From Falsiroseomonas ponticola (GTDB lineage Bacteria; Pseudomonadota; Alphaproteobacteria; Acetobacterales; Acetobacteraceae): a DNA stretch of 64,000 bases. Each line of letters opens with the position of its first letter. Positions within the stretch are counted from its first letter, which is position 1. The position numbers and the translations under genes were made by a program. The notes beneath the pieces were generated by a model. The model ran no database searches and was not told where the DNA came from. It worked only from the letters and a program-made list of their open reading frames with translations. Positions 49,356 through 57,982 of this stretch are shown piece by piece. Location of the stretch: the NCBI RefSeq assembly GCF_016805305.1, contig NZ_JAERQN010000010.1, forward strand, positions 204,581-268,580, in the 5' to 3' direction.

Positions 49356-51026
49356 TCATCGCGCCAGCATCGGCAGGTCGAGCCCCTTCTCCCGCGCGCA
49401 ATCGATGGCGATGGCGTAGCCCGCATCGGCGTGGCGCATCACGCCCGTGGCGGGGTCGTTCCACAGCACGCGGGCCAGGCGGCGCGCGGCGGCTTCCGTG
49501 CCATCGGCGACGATGACCATGCCGGCATGCTGGGAGAATCCCATGCCGACGCCGCCGCCATGGTGCAGGGACACCCAGGTGGCGCCCGACGCCGTGTTCA
49601 GCAGCGCGTTGAGCAGAGGCCAGTCGCTGACGGCATCCGATCCATCCTGCATCGCCTCCGTCTCCCGGTTGGGGGAGGCGACGCTGCCGGAATCGAGATG
49701 GTCGCGGCCGATGACGATGGGGCCGATCGCGCCCTTCGCGACCATCTCGTTGAAGGCCAGGCCGAGGCGGTCCCGCTGGCCGAGGCCGACCCAGCAGATG
49801 CGGGCGGGCAGGCCCTGGAAGGCGATTCTCCTCTGTGCCATGTCGAGCCAGTTGTGCAGGTGCGGATCGTCGGGGATCAGCTCCTTCACCTTCGCATCCG
49901 TCTTGCGGATGTCGTCGGGGTTGCCGGACAGGGCGGCCCAGCGGAAGGGGCCGACGCCGCGGCAGAACAAGGGGCGGATATAGGCGGGGACGAAGCCCGG
50001 GAAATCGAAGGCGTTGGCGAGGCCTTCCTCCTTCGCCATCTGGCGGATGTTGTTCCCGTAGTCCAGCACGGCGGAACCCATGCGCTTGAAGTCGAGCATG
50101 GCCTGGACATGGCCGACCATCGACTTCTTGGCGGCGGCCGCGACGGCGGCGGGATCCGACTCGCGCATCGCCTCCCATTGCGCCAGCGTCCAGCCGGCGG
50201 GGAGGTAGCCATTGGCGGGGTCATGGGCGCTGGTCTGGTCGGTGACGATGTCGGGCACCACGCCGCGCCTGACCAGTTCGGGGAAGACATCGGCGGCATT
50301 GCCGAGCAGGCCGACGCTGATGGCGCGGCCCTCCGCCGTGGCGGCGCGGATCATGGCCAGCGCCTCATCCAGCGTGTCCGCGCGGTGGTCGAGGTAGCGG
50401 GTCTCGAGCCGCTTCTCGATGCGGCTGGGCTGGCATTCGACGGCGAGGACCGAGGCGCCGGCGAAGACGCCGGCCAGGGGCTGCGCGCCGCCCATGCCGC
50501 CGAGGCCGGCCGTCAGGATCCATCGCCCCTTGAGGCTGCCGCCGAAATGCTGGCGGCCGGCCTCGACGAAAGTCTCGTAGGTGCCCTGCACGATGCCCTG
50601 GGAGCCGATATAGATCCAGGAACCGGCCGTCATCTGGCCGTACATCATCAGCCCCTTGCGATCCAATTCGTTGAAGTGCTCCCAACTCGCCCAGCGGGGG
50701 ACGAGGTTGGAATTGGCGATGAGGACGCGGGGCGCGTCGGCATGGGTGCGGAAGACGCCGACGGGTTTTCCTGACTGCACCAGCAGGGTTTCGTCGTCGT
50801 TGAGGCGCTTCAGCGTGGCGACGATGCGCTCATAGCTCTCCCAGTCGCGCGCCGCGCGGCCGATGCCGCCATAGACGACGAGGTCGCCGGGCTTCTCCGC
50901 CACCTCGTCATCCAAATTGTTCATCAGCATCCGCATCGCGGCTTCCGTCGTCCAATGGCGGCAGGAAAGGTCGAGGCCGCGGGGGCTGCGGATGGCAGGC
51001 GCGTTGCGGCGGCGCGGATCGGACAT
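49356..51026 (-). CDS. hutU: urocanate hydratase
   Basis: 556 aa from ATG 51026, with GGGAG seven bases upstream; an upstream in-frame ATG at 51056 is less likely. NAD-binding GGMGGAQPLAGVFAGASVLA, DQTSAHDPANGYLPAGWTLA, YGNNIRQMAKEEGLANAFDF, FPGFVPAYIRPLFCRGVGPF and NTASGATWVSLHHGGGVGMG are characteristic. It adds water to urocanate, giving 4-imidazolone-5-propionate. It is a separate transcript from hutHI, divergent from hutC across the palindrome at 51071. Confidence 0.97.
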   Translation of the reverse strand: MSDPRRRNAPAIRSPRGLDLSCRHWTTEAAMRMLMNNLDDEVAEKPGDLVVYGGIGRAARDWESYERIVATLKRLNDDETLLVQSGKPVGVFRTHADAPRVLIANSNLVPRWASWEHFNELDRKGLMMYGQMTAGSWIYIGSQGIVQGTYETFVEAGRQHFGGSLKGRWILTAGLGGMGGAQPLAGVFAGASVLAVECQPSRIEKRLETRYLDHRADTLDEALAMIRAATAEGRAISVGLLGNAADVFPELVRRGVVPDIVTDQTSAHDPANGYLPAGWTLAQWEAMRESDPAAVAAAAKKSMVGHVQAMLDFKRMGSAVLDYGNNIRQMAKEEGLANAFDFPGFVPAYIRPLFCRGVGPFRWAALSGNPDDIRKTDAKVKELIPDDPHLHNWLDMAQRRIAFQGLPARICWVGLGQRDRLGLAFNEMVAKGAIGPIVIGRDHLDSGSVASPNRETEAMQDGSDAVSDWPLLNALLNTASGATWVSLHHGGGVGMGFSQHAGMVIVADGTEAAARRLARVLWNDPATGVMRHADAGYAIAIDCAREKGLDLPMLAR

Positions 51027-51070
51027 GAGGGGCTCCCGGTCGAGGCGATCCAGCATTGCCGATGCCCCGG

Positions 51071-51088
51071 ATTATGTCTAGACATAAT
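51071..51088. promoter_or_regulatory. HutC operator candidate: 18-bp perfect palindrome
   Basis: ATTATGTCTAGACATAAT reads the same on both strands. It lies in the hutU/hutC intergenic region, 44 bases from the hutU ATG and 5 bases before the hutC ATG, overlapping likely promoters of both. HutC is a GntR-type repressor; its sites in other bacteria are similar AT-rich palindromes, so control of both genes by HutC with urocanate release is the natural reading. Confidence 0.75.
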
Positions 51089-51093
51089 GCGCC

Positions 51094-51795
51094 ATGACCC
51101 GCCACGCCGACATCCGCCAGCAGATCGAGGGGCTGATCCTCTCGGGCACGCTCAAGCCCGGGGACCGGCTGCCCTCGGAGCAGGAGCTGGTGGCGGCGCA
51201 TGGGGTGGCGCGCATGACCGTCAGCCGCGCGCTGGCGGACCTGGTGGCGGCGGGGCTGGTGGTGCGCAGGCGGAAGGCGGGGAGCTTCGTGGCGGCGCCG
51301 CCGTCGGAGGAAAAGCTGCTCGGCGTGCCGGATATGCGGGAGATGCTGCCGGGGCATTCCCATGCCGTGCTGAAGCGGGCGGTGCGGGTGGCGGGGGCGG
51401 CGGACCGGGCGCGGATCGGCGCGCTGCCCAGGGGGGCGCGGGTGCTGGCGCTGCTGGTGCGGCATGACAGCCAGGGCGTGCCCGCGGCGATGGAGGACCG
51501 GCTGGTGAGCCTGGCGGCGGTGCCGGAGGCGGCGGGGGCGGAGTTCCGCGACTCGCCGCCGGGCACCTGGCTGCTGGACCGCGTGCCCTGGACGGAGGCG
51601 GAGCACCGCATCCGCGCGGCGGCGGCGGATGGGGCGGTGGCGGCGGCGCTGGGCATGGCGGCGGGCGCGCCCTGCCTGGTGATGGAGCGCCGCACCTGGC
51701 GGGGCGACCAGCCGGTGACGGCGGCGCGCATCACCTGGCCGGGGGACCGGCATGAGGTGACGGTGCGCGCCATGCGGGGACCGTTGCGCGGCTGA
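51094..51795 (+). CDS. hutC: histidine-utilisation repressor, GntR/HutC family
   Basis: 233 aa, ATG 51094. N-terminal GntR winged helix: IRQQIEGLILSGTLKPGDRL, PSEQELVAAHGVARMTVSRA, LADLVAAGLVVRRRKAGSFV. The C-terminal UTRA ligand domain has HDSQGVPAAMEDRLVSLAAV and MERRTWRGDQPVTAARITWP. It is presumed to repress hut genes until urocanate is bound. A perfect palindrome lies just ahead of its start codon, implying autoregulation. Confidence 0.93.
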   Translation: MTRHADIRQQIEGLILSGTLKPGDRLPSEQELVAAHGVARMTVSRALADLVAAGLVVRRRKAGSFVAAPPSEEKLLGVPDMREMLPGHSHAVLKRAVRVAGAADRARIGALPRGARVLALLVRHDSQGVPAAMEDRLVSLAAVPEAAGAEFRDSPPGTWLLDRVPWTEAEHRIRAAAADGAVAAALGMAAGAPCLVMERRTWRGDQPVTAARITWPGDRHEVTVRAMRGPLRG

Positions 51796-51838
51796 CGCGG
51801 ATGGGCCATGCGGGATGGGTGCAGGGGGGAAATCTGCC

Positions 51839-53209
51839 ATGGTGACGCGGCGCTTCATCGCCACGGACGCGCTGCTGCCAGGCGGCTGGGCGCGGGATGT
51901 GCTGGTCGAGGTCGATGGCGCGGGCTGGATCACCGCCGTGACGCCGGGCTTCGCGGGCCAGGCGGGCACCACGCGGCGGCTGCACGGGCATGTCGTGCCT
52001 GGCGTCCCGAACCTCCACTCCCACGCCTTCCAGCGCGCCATGGCGGGCGGCGCGGAACGCCGCAGCCCGGAGGGCCGCGACAGCTTCTGGACCTGGCGGG
52101 AGACGATGTACCGCTTCGTCGGCCTCTTCACGCCGGAGGATGCGGAGGCCGTCGCCGCGCAGCTCTATGCGGAGCTGCTGGAGCACGGCTTCACCGGCGT
52201 GTGCGAGTTCCACTATTTGCACCACCAGCCCGACGGCACGCCGCATGACGACCCCGCCGAGATGGCGAAGCGGCACATCGCGGCGGCGCGGCGGGTGGGC
52301 ATCGGGATGACGATGCTGCCCTCGCTCTACCGGCATGGCGGCATCTTCGGCGTGGAGCCGCATGCGGGGCAGCGGCGATTCCTCAACGACCTCGACGGCT
52401 TCGCGCGCATCGTGGAGGGGGCGCGGGAGGCCTCGGCCGGGGATCCGCAGATGGCGGTGGGTCTCGCGCCGCATTCGCTGCGCGCCTGCACGCCGGCGAT
52501 GATCCGCAAGGTCTCGGGCTTCGCGGGGCCGATCCACATCCACGCGGCGGAACAGCCGAAGGAGGTGGAGGAATGCCTGGCGGTGACGGGCAAGCGGCCG
52601 GTGCGGTGGATCCTCGACAGCCTGCCGGTGGATGAGCGCTGGGTGCTGATCCATGCGACGCATATGGACGATGGCGAAGTCACGGACCTCGCGAAGACCG
52701 GCGCGGTGGCGGGGCTCTGTCCCTCGACCGAGGCGTCGCTGGGCGATGGGACCTTCGCGCTGACGCGGTATCTGGCGGCGGGCGGGCGGTTCGGGATCGG
52801 CACGGACAGCCATGTGGGCACGGCGCCGCGCGACGAGCTGCGCCAGCTGGAGACGAGCCAGCGGCTGCGCGACCATGCCCGCGCGGTGGCGACGGGCGCG
52901 GCCAATCCCCACCCCGGGCGCACGCTGCTGGAAGGCGCGCTGGCCGGCGGCGTGCAGGCGAGCGGGCGCAGGATCGGCGCCATCGCGCCGGGGATGCGGG
53001 CGGATCTGGTGGAACTGGACCCCGCGCATCCCACGCTGGTCGGGCGCGCCGGCGACGGGCTGCTGGATGCCTGGGTCTTCAGCGGCCAGGGCAACCCCGT
53101 CCGCACCGTCGTCTGCGGCGGGCGCGTGGTGGTGGAGGCCGGGCGGCATGTGGACGCGCTGCCGATCGGGGAGCAGTTTGCGCGGACAATGCGGAGATTG
53201 CTGGCATGA
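51839..53209 (+). CDS. hutF: formimidoylglutamate deiminase
   Basis: 456 aa from ATG 51839 (AGGGGGGAAA upstream); an in-frame ATG at 51815 is possible. Amidohydrolase metal motif PGVPNLHSHAFQRAMAGGAE, then GFTGVCEFHYLHHQPDGTPH, HIHAAEQPKEVEECL, VLIHATHMDDGEVTDLAKTG and FGIGTDSHVGTAPRDELRQL: HutF rather than HutI. It converts N-formimino-L-glutamate to N-formyl-L-glutamate plus ammonia. The next enzyme, HutG, is not in this window. Confidence 0.96.
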   Translation: MVTRRFIATDALLPGGWARDVLVEVDGAGWITAVTPGFAGQAGTTRRLHGHVVPGVPNLHSHAFQRAMAGGAERRSPEGRDSFWTWRETMYRFVGLFTPEDAEAVAAQLYAELLEHGFTGVCEFHYLHHQPDGTPHDDPAEMAKRHIAAARRVGIGMTMLPSLYRHGGIFGVEPHAGQRRFLNDLDGFARIVEGAREASAGDPQMAVGLAPHSLRACTPAMIRKVSGFAGPIHIHAAEQPKEVEECLAVTGKRPVRWILDSLPVDERWVLIHATHMDDGEVTDLAKTGAVAGLCPSTEASLGDGTFALTRYLAAGGRFGIGTDSHVGTAPRDELRQLETSQRLRDHARAVATGAANPHPGRTLLEGALAGGVQASGRRIGAIAPGMRADLVELDPAHPTLVGRAGDGLLDAWVFSGQGNPVRTVVCGGRVVVEAGRHVDALPIGEQFARTMRRLLA

Positions 53210-53961
53210 GTGGTCAACTGGCGGGGCAGGTCGCGATCATCACCGGCGGCAGCCGGGGCATCGGGCGGCAGATGGCGCTGCTCTTCGCGCGCGAAGGCGC
53301 CGACATCGCCTTCTGCCACCTGGATGACGCGGCGGGCGCGGCGGAGGTGACCGCGGGGATCGAGGGCCTCGGGCGCCGGGCCTTCCATCGCTCCGTCGAT
53401 GTGGCGGACAGCGACGGGCTGCGGGCCTTCATCGCCGATGCGCAGGCGGCGCTCGGGCCGTGCGACGTGCTGTGCAGCAATGCGGGGATGAACCTGCGCG
53501 GGCCGTTCGAGACACTGCCCGACGAGCATTTCGACCGCGTCATCGCCGTGCATGTGAAGGCGGCCTGGGTCGGCGCCAAGGCGGTGTGGGATGGGATGGC
53601 CGCGCGCGGCCGCGGGCGGATCATCGTCACGGCCTCGCAGCTCGCCTTCAAGGGCGGCATCGGGATCGTGCCCTACGTCACCGCCAAGGCGGCGCTGGTC
53701 GGCTTCGTGCGCGCGCTGTCGCGGGAGGGGGCGCCGAAGGGCATCCTGGTGAACGCCATCGCGCCGGGGCCCGTCACCACCGACCTGACGGCGCAGCTCG
53801 GCGAGGGCTGGGCGGAGCGGACGGGGGCGGGGCTGCCGATCGGGCGCGTCGGCAAGCCGGCGGAGATCGCGGCGGCGGCGCTGCTGCTGGCCTCCTCGCC
53901 CGGGGGCGACTTCTTCGTGGGCGCGACGCTGTCGCCGAATGGCGGGGACGTGATGCATTGA
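53206..53961 (+). CDS. short-chain dehydrogenase/reductase
   Basis: 251 aa, ATG 53206 overlapping the hutF stop. Cofactor motif VAIITGGSRGIGRQMALLFA, NAG motif CSNAGMNLRG, catalytic Ser/Tyr/Lys in TASQLAFKGGIGIVPYVTAK, C-terminal FFVGATLSPNGGDVMH. It resembles the FabG/3-oxoacyl-reductase-like SDR branch. The substrate is unknown; co-transcription with hutF could mean a linked metabolite or chance operon membership. Confidence 0.9.
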   Translation: MSGQLAGQVAIITGGSRGIGRQMALLFAREGADIAFCHLDDAAGAAEVTAGIEGLGRRAFHRSVDVADSDGLRAFIADAQAALGPCDVLCSNAGMNLRGPFETLPDEHFDRVIAVHVKAAWVGAKAVWDGMAARGRGRIIVTASQLAFKGGIGIVPYVTAKAALVGFVRALSREGAPKGILVNAIAPGPVTTDLTAQLGEGWAERTGAGLPIGRVGKPAEIAAAALLLASSPGGDFFVGATLSPNGGDVMH

Positions 53962-54800
53962 GCACTGTGCGGGGGCTGACGCCGGCGGAGGCCGCGACCG
54001 CGGTCGAATGGGCGGCGGCGGAGGGGTGGAATCCGGGGCTGTCGGACCTCGGCTGCTTCCTGGCGCAGGATCCCGGGCTGTTCCTCGGCGTGGAGGAGGG
54101 GGGGCGGTTGGCCTCCGTGATTGCGGCCACGCGCTACGGGGCGGAGTTCGGCTTCATCGGCTTCTACATCGCGCGGCCGGCGATGCGGGGGCATGGCCTC
54201 GGCATGATGGTGTGGCAGGCGGCGATGGCGCGGCTGGCGGGGCGGCTGGTCGGGCTGGACGGCGTGGTGGCGCAGCAGGCGAACTATCGCAAATCCGGGT
54301 TTTCGCTGGCCTGGAACAACATCCGCTTCGGCGGCGTGCCGGCTTCGGCGGGCGCCGTTCCGGCGGATGTGGTGGCGGCGTCGAGCGTGCCCTTCGCGGC
54401 GCTGGCGGCGCTGGACCGTTCCGTGTTTCCGGCGGAACGCGAGGGGTTTCTCCGCGCCTGGCTGGCGGCGCCGGGGCATGTGGCGCTGGCGGTGTTGCGG
54501 GACGGGGAGGTGGCGGGCTTCGGCGTCATCCGCCCGGCGCAAGAGGGGCACAAGATCGGGCCGCTGGTCGCGGCGGATCGGGGGGTCGCGGAGCGGCTGG
54601 TGGCGGCGCTGATCGCGCAGGCGGTGCCGGCGGGGGGTTCGGTGTTCCTGGATGTGGCGGAGCCTCAGCGGGAGGCGGTGGGGCTGGCGGAGGGGCTGGG
54701 GCTGGCCCCGGTGTTCGAGACGGCGCGGATGTACACGGGGGCGGCGCCCGCGGTGCGGATGGAACGGCTGTTCGGCATCACGACCTTCGAACTGGGCTGA
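53958..54800 (+). CDS. GNAT N-acetyltransferase with tandem GNAT-fold domains
   Basis: 280 aa if started at TTG 53958, which overlaps the SDR stop and has GGGGAC nine bases upstream; GTG 53967 is possible. The N-terminal GNAT domain has GFIGFYIARPAMRGHGLGMM (acetyl-CoA binding region) and ANYRKSGFSLAWNNIRFGG, followed by a second degenerate GNAT domain (about residues 140-280, FLRAWLAAPGHVALAVLRDG). This matches proteins annotated with an Acetyltransf_1 plus Acetyltransf_18 layout. The substrate is unknown; as the last gene of the hutC-hutF-SDR operon it might act on an amino acid. Confidence 0.85.
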   Translation: MSTVRGLTPAEAATAVEWAAAEGWNPGLSDLGCFLAQDPGLFLGVEEGGRLASVIAATRYGAEFGFIGFYIARPAMRGHGLGMMVWQAAMARLAGRLVGLDGVVAQQANYRKSGFSLAWNNIRFGGVPASAGAVPADVVAASSVPFAALAALDRSVFPAEREGFLRAWLAAPGHVALAVLRDGEVAGFGVIRPAQEGHKIGPLVAADRGVAERLVAALIAQAVPAGGSVFLDVAEPQREAVGLAEGLGLAPVFETARMYTGAAPAVRMERLFGITTFELG

Positions 54801-54963
54801 ACCGCCCCCGCGCCATCGTGATCGCGCGCCGCGCCCCATTCGCCGCTTGCACCCGGCGAAGGACGCCCCGGCCGTGCTAGCGCCTTGCCGTGATGAAGGG
54901 CACGGGCGGCATTCCAGGCCTGGGAAGGTGTAGCGCGGGGCCATCCGCGAGGGGCCGCGCCGC

Positions 54964-57855
54964 GTGACGCGCCCGGCCCCCCGGCTGCGCTTCGCGGTCC
55001 TGCTGCTCGGCCTGGTGGTGGCGGTGCTGGTGCCCTCCCTCGGCTTCGGCGCCTTCGCCGCCTGGCAGGCCGTGCAGGGGCGGCAGGATGCGGCGGGGGC
55101 GCGGCTGGTCGATACGGCCCGGGACCTCGCCTCCGCGCTGGACCGGGAGATCGACCGACACCTCGGCATCCTGCGCGGCCTGGCGGCGGCGGAGGCGCTG
55201 GATGGGCCGGCGCCGGACCTGCCGCGCTTCGAGGCGCAGGCCAGGCGCGTGGTCGGCACCTTCGGCACCAGCGCGACCCTGCTGGATGCGGTGACGCTCC
55301 GCCCGCTGCTGGATACCGCCGCCCCCCCGGGCAGCGCGCCCGGTGGCGCCATGCCCGCCCATGCCGTGGTGCGGGACCGGCGGGCGCCGGCGGTGACGGA
55401 TTTCCTGCCGGGCGGCGCGGGCGGCCATGCGGCCAGCATCGGCGTGCCGGTGGAGCGCGACGGCGCCGTCCGCTTCGTGCTGGCGGTGCGGATGGAGGCG
55501 GAGGCCTTCCGCCGCGCCCTGGCCGCGCCGCTCGGCGCGGGGCCGCGCTTCGCCTCCCTGACCGATGGGCGCGGCGTCGTGGTGGCGCGGTCCGACGCGC
55601 ATCACGGCCGCCGGACCGGCCAGCCGATCCCGGCGGCGAACCGGCGGCAGCTGGCCGCGGCGCCGGCCGGGCTCTACCGCGCCGCCACCTTCGATGGCGT
55701 GCCCCATGTCTTCGGCTTCCACCGCCTGGCCCTGGCCGAGGGCTGGACGGTGGTGGCGGCGGAACCCGCGGCCGGCTTCGATGCCGCCTGGCGCATCACC
55801 GCGCTGACGCTCGGCGCCGGGGCGGGGCTGGCGCTGCTGCTGGGCTGCGGCCTGGCCTTCGTCATCGCGCGGCTCGTGCTGCAGCCCGTGCGGCGGCTGG
55901 AGGCGCATGCGCGCGTGCTGGCGGATGGGGAGGGGCCGCTGCCGGTCGGCGCCGCCGCCGCCATGCCCCCCGCGCGGGTGGCGGAGCTGGAGGCGCTGCG
56001 GCGCGGCTTCGCGGCGGTGGAGACGGCGATCGGCGCGCGGGAGGAAAGGCTGCGGCAGGAGGCGGAGCGCGTGGCCCTGGCGCTGGCCGCCGGCGCCATC
56101 GTCGGCACCTGGGACTGGGACCTGGTGACGGACCGCTTCAGGCTGGATGAGCGCTTCGCCTTCTATTTCGGCCTCGACCCCGCGCGGGCGCGCAGCGGGC
56201 TGTCGCTGGAACAGGTCATCGCCACCGTCCATCCGGACGACCTGCCCGGCCTGCGCACCGCCATCGCCGGCGCCATCGCCCGCGGCGGCCCCTATGCGCA
56301 TCCCTACCGCGTGCGCGGGCGGGACGGCGTGTTCCGCTGGATCGAGGCGAATGGCCGCGTCTATCTCGGCCCGGATGGCAGGCCGCTGCGCTTCCCGGGC
56401 GTGCTGCTGGACATCGAGGCGCGCCGGAACCTGGAGGCGGAGCGCGACCGGTCCGCCATGCTGCTGCGCGCCTTCATCGCCGCCATGCCGGGCGTGGTCT
56501 ACGCCAAGGACCGGGAGGGCCGGATGCTGGTGGCGAATGAAGGCGTGGCCAGGCTGGTGGGCAAGCCGCTCGACACGATCCTGGGCCGGACGGATGCGGC
56601 GTTCCTCGATGATCCCGCGCAGGCCGCGGCCGTGGCGGCGAATGACCAGCGGATCATGGACAGCGGCGTGGCCGAGCAGGTGGAGGAGGCGGTGACCCTG
56701 CCCGATGGCAGCCCGGCGATCTGGCTTTCCACCAAGGCGCCCTTCCGCGACGGGGTGGGGAAGGTGGTCGGGCTGATCGGGTCCTCCGTGGACATCACCG
56801 CGCGCATCCAGGCCGAGGCGCGGCTGCGGGAGAGCGAGACGCAGCTGCGCCTGGCGAGCGAGGCGGGGGCGATCGGCTTCTTCTCCTGCGACATGGAGAG
56901 CGGCGCCACCTACTGGTCGGAGATGATGTACCGGCTCTACGGCCTCGACGCGTCGCTGCCGCCGCCTTCCATGCTGCCGGAGGGCGCGCATCTGGACATG
57001 GTGCATCCCGAGGATCGCGCCGCCCTGCGCGACCGGCGCCTGGCGGCGATGGCGGACCGGGCGCTGGTGACCTTCGCCTTCGAGTTCCGCATCCGCCGCG
57101 GCGATACCGGGGAGGTCCGCTGGATCGCGAGCCGCGGCGAATTCGTCCGCGCGGTGGATGGAACGGTGCGGATGATCCGCGGCGGGCAGCAGGATGTGAC
57201 GGCGCGGCGGGAGGATGCGGACCGGCTTCGGCTGATGGTGCATGAGCTGAACCACCGCGTGAAGAACACGCTGGCGACGGTGCAGAGCATCGCGGCGCAG
57301 AGCCTGCGCGGCACCGATGAAGGCGTGCGGAAGGGGCTGGAGGCACGGATCCTGGCGCTGGCCGCGGCGCATGACGTGCTGACGCGGGATGGCTGGGCGG
57401 GGGCCAGCATCGATGAGGTGGTGGCCGGCGTGCTGGCGCCCCATGGCGGGCGGGACGGCGCGCGCTTCCGCGTGCAGGGCCCGCCGCTGCGGCTGGTGCC
57501 GCGCGTCGCGGTGACGCTGTCCATGGCGCTGCATGAGCTGGCGACGAATGCGCTGAAATACGGGGCGCTGTCGGTGCAGTCGGGGCATGTGGCGATCGGG
57601 TGGGAGACGGTGGCGGGCGATCCCGCGCTGTTCCGCCTGCGCTGGACGGAACGCGGCGGCCCGCCGGCGGCGCCGCCGGAGCGCCAGGGCTTCGGCACGC
57701 GGCTGATCGAGCGCAGCCTGGCGCATGACCTGGGCGGCACGACGCGGATCGATTTCGCGGCGGAGGGGGTGAGTTGCGTGGTGGAGGCGCCGCTGGCGGG
57801 GGTGGTGGCGCCGGCGGGGGTGGTGGCGCTGCCGCGGGTGGGGCGGGCGGGGTAG
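54964..57855 (+). CDS. sensor histidine kinase with periplasmic sensor and three PAS domains (HWE/HisKA_2 type)
   Basis: 963 aa from GTG 54964. Membrane helix 1 (FAVLLLGLVVAVLVPSLGFG) and helix 2 near residues 278-300 (LGAGAGLALLLGCGLAFVIA) enclose a ~240-residue extracytoplasmic sensor. A HAMP-like linker follows, then PAS domains at roughly 365-480, 495-610 and 625-735. The phosphoacceptor is His764 in HELNHRVKNTLATVQSIAAQ (HWE-type H box); the N box is MALHELATNALKYGAL with Asn862. No response regulator is adjacent, so it is an orphan, as many HWE kinases are. The signal is unknown. Confidence 0.92.
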   Translation: MTRPAPRLRFAVLLLGLVVAVLVPSLGFGAFAAWQAVQGRQDAAGARLVDTARDLASALDREIDRHLGILRGLAAAEALDGPAPDLPRFEAQARRVVGTFGTSATLLDAVTLRPLLDTAAPPGSAPGGAMPAHAVVRDRRAPAVTDFLPGGAGGHAASIGVPVERDGAVRFVLAVRMEAEAFRRALAAPLGAGPRFASLTDGRGVVVARSDAHHGRRTGQPIPAANRRQLAAAPAGLYRAATFDGVPHVFGFHRLALAEGWTVVAAEPAAGFDAAWRITALTLGAGAGLALLLGCGLAFVIARLVLQPVRRLEAHARVLADGEGPLPVGAAAAMPPARVAELEALRRGFAAVETAIGAREERLRQEAERVALALAAGAIVGTWDWDLVTDRFRLDERFAFYFGLDPARARSGLSLEQVIATVHPDDLPGLRTAIAGAIARGGPYAHPYRVRGRDGVFRWIEANGRVYLGPDGRPLRFPGVLLDIEARRNLEAERDRSAMLLRAFIAAMPGVVYAKDREGRMLVANEGVARLVGKPLDTILGRTDAAFLDDPAQAAAVAANDQRIMDSGVAEQVEEAVTLPDGSPAIWLSTKAPFRDGVGKVVGLIGSSVDITARIQAEARLRESETQLRLASEAGAIGFFSCDMESGATYWSEMMYRLYGLDASLPPPSMLPEGAHLDMVHPEDRAALRDRRLAAMADRALVTFAFEFRIRRGDTGEVRWIASRGEFVRAVDGTVRMIRGGQQDVTARREDADRLRLMVHELNHRVKNTLATVQSIAAQSLRGTDEGVRKGLEARILALAAAHDVLTRDGWAGASIDEVVAGVLAPHGGRDGARFRVQGPPLRLVPRVAVTLSMALHELATNALKYGALSVQSGHVAIGWETVAGDPALFRLRWTERGGPPAAPPERQGFGTRLIERSLAHDLGGTTRIDFAAEGVSCVVEAPLAGVVAPAGVVALPRVGRAG

Positions 57856-57950
57856 GGGGCGGGAACGCAGGAGGAACATCGTGCTTGACAGTGAAGCGGT
57901 CCACGACCACCTTCGACGTCAAGTGGGACGGGAATGCTCGTCCGGCGTCT

Positions 57951-57982
57951 GGCCTCGGGGAAGCCCGGGGCCTTTCGCTTTT
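57951..57982 (+). terminator. rho-independent terminator after the histidine kinase
   Basis: GGCCTCGGG (57951-57959), loop GAAG, CCCGGGGCC (57964-57972); nine pairs including one G-U, then TTTCGCTTTT. It lies 96 bases after the kinase stop on the same strand and touches the end of the convergent DUF3800 gene. Confidence 0.75.

Noticed and set aside
54847..54880. TTGCAC ... TGCTAG as the promoter of the histidine kinase
   Set aside because: Spacer is 22 bases, outside the normal range.
54877..57879. 1000-codon minus-strand open frame opposite the histidine kinase
   Set aside because: Same compositional shadow; the plus strand carries clear PAS, H-box and N-box motifs.
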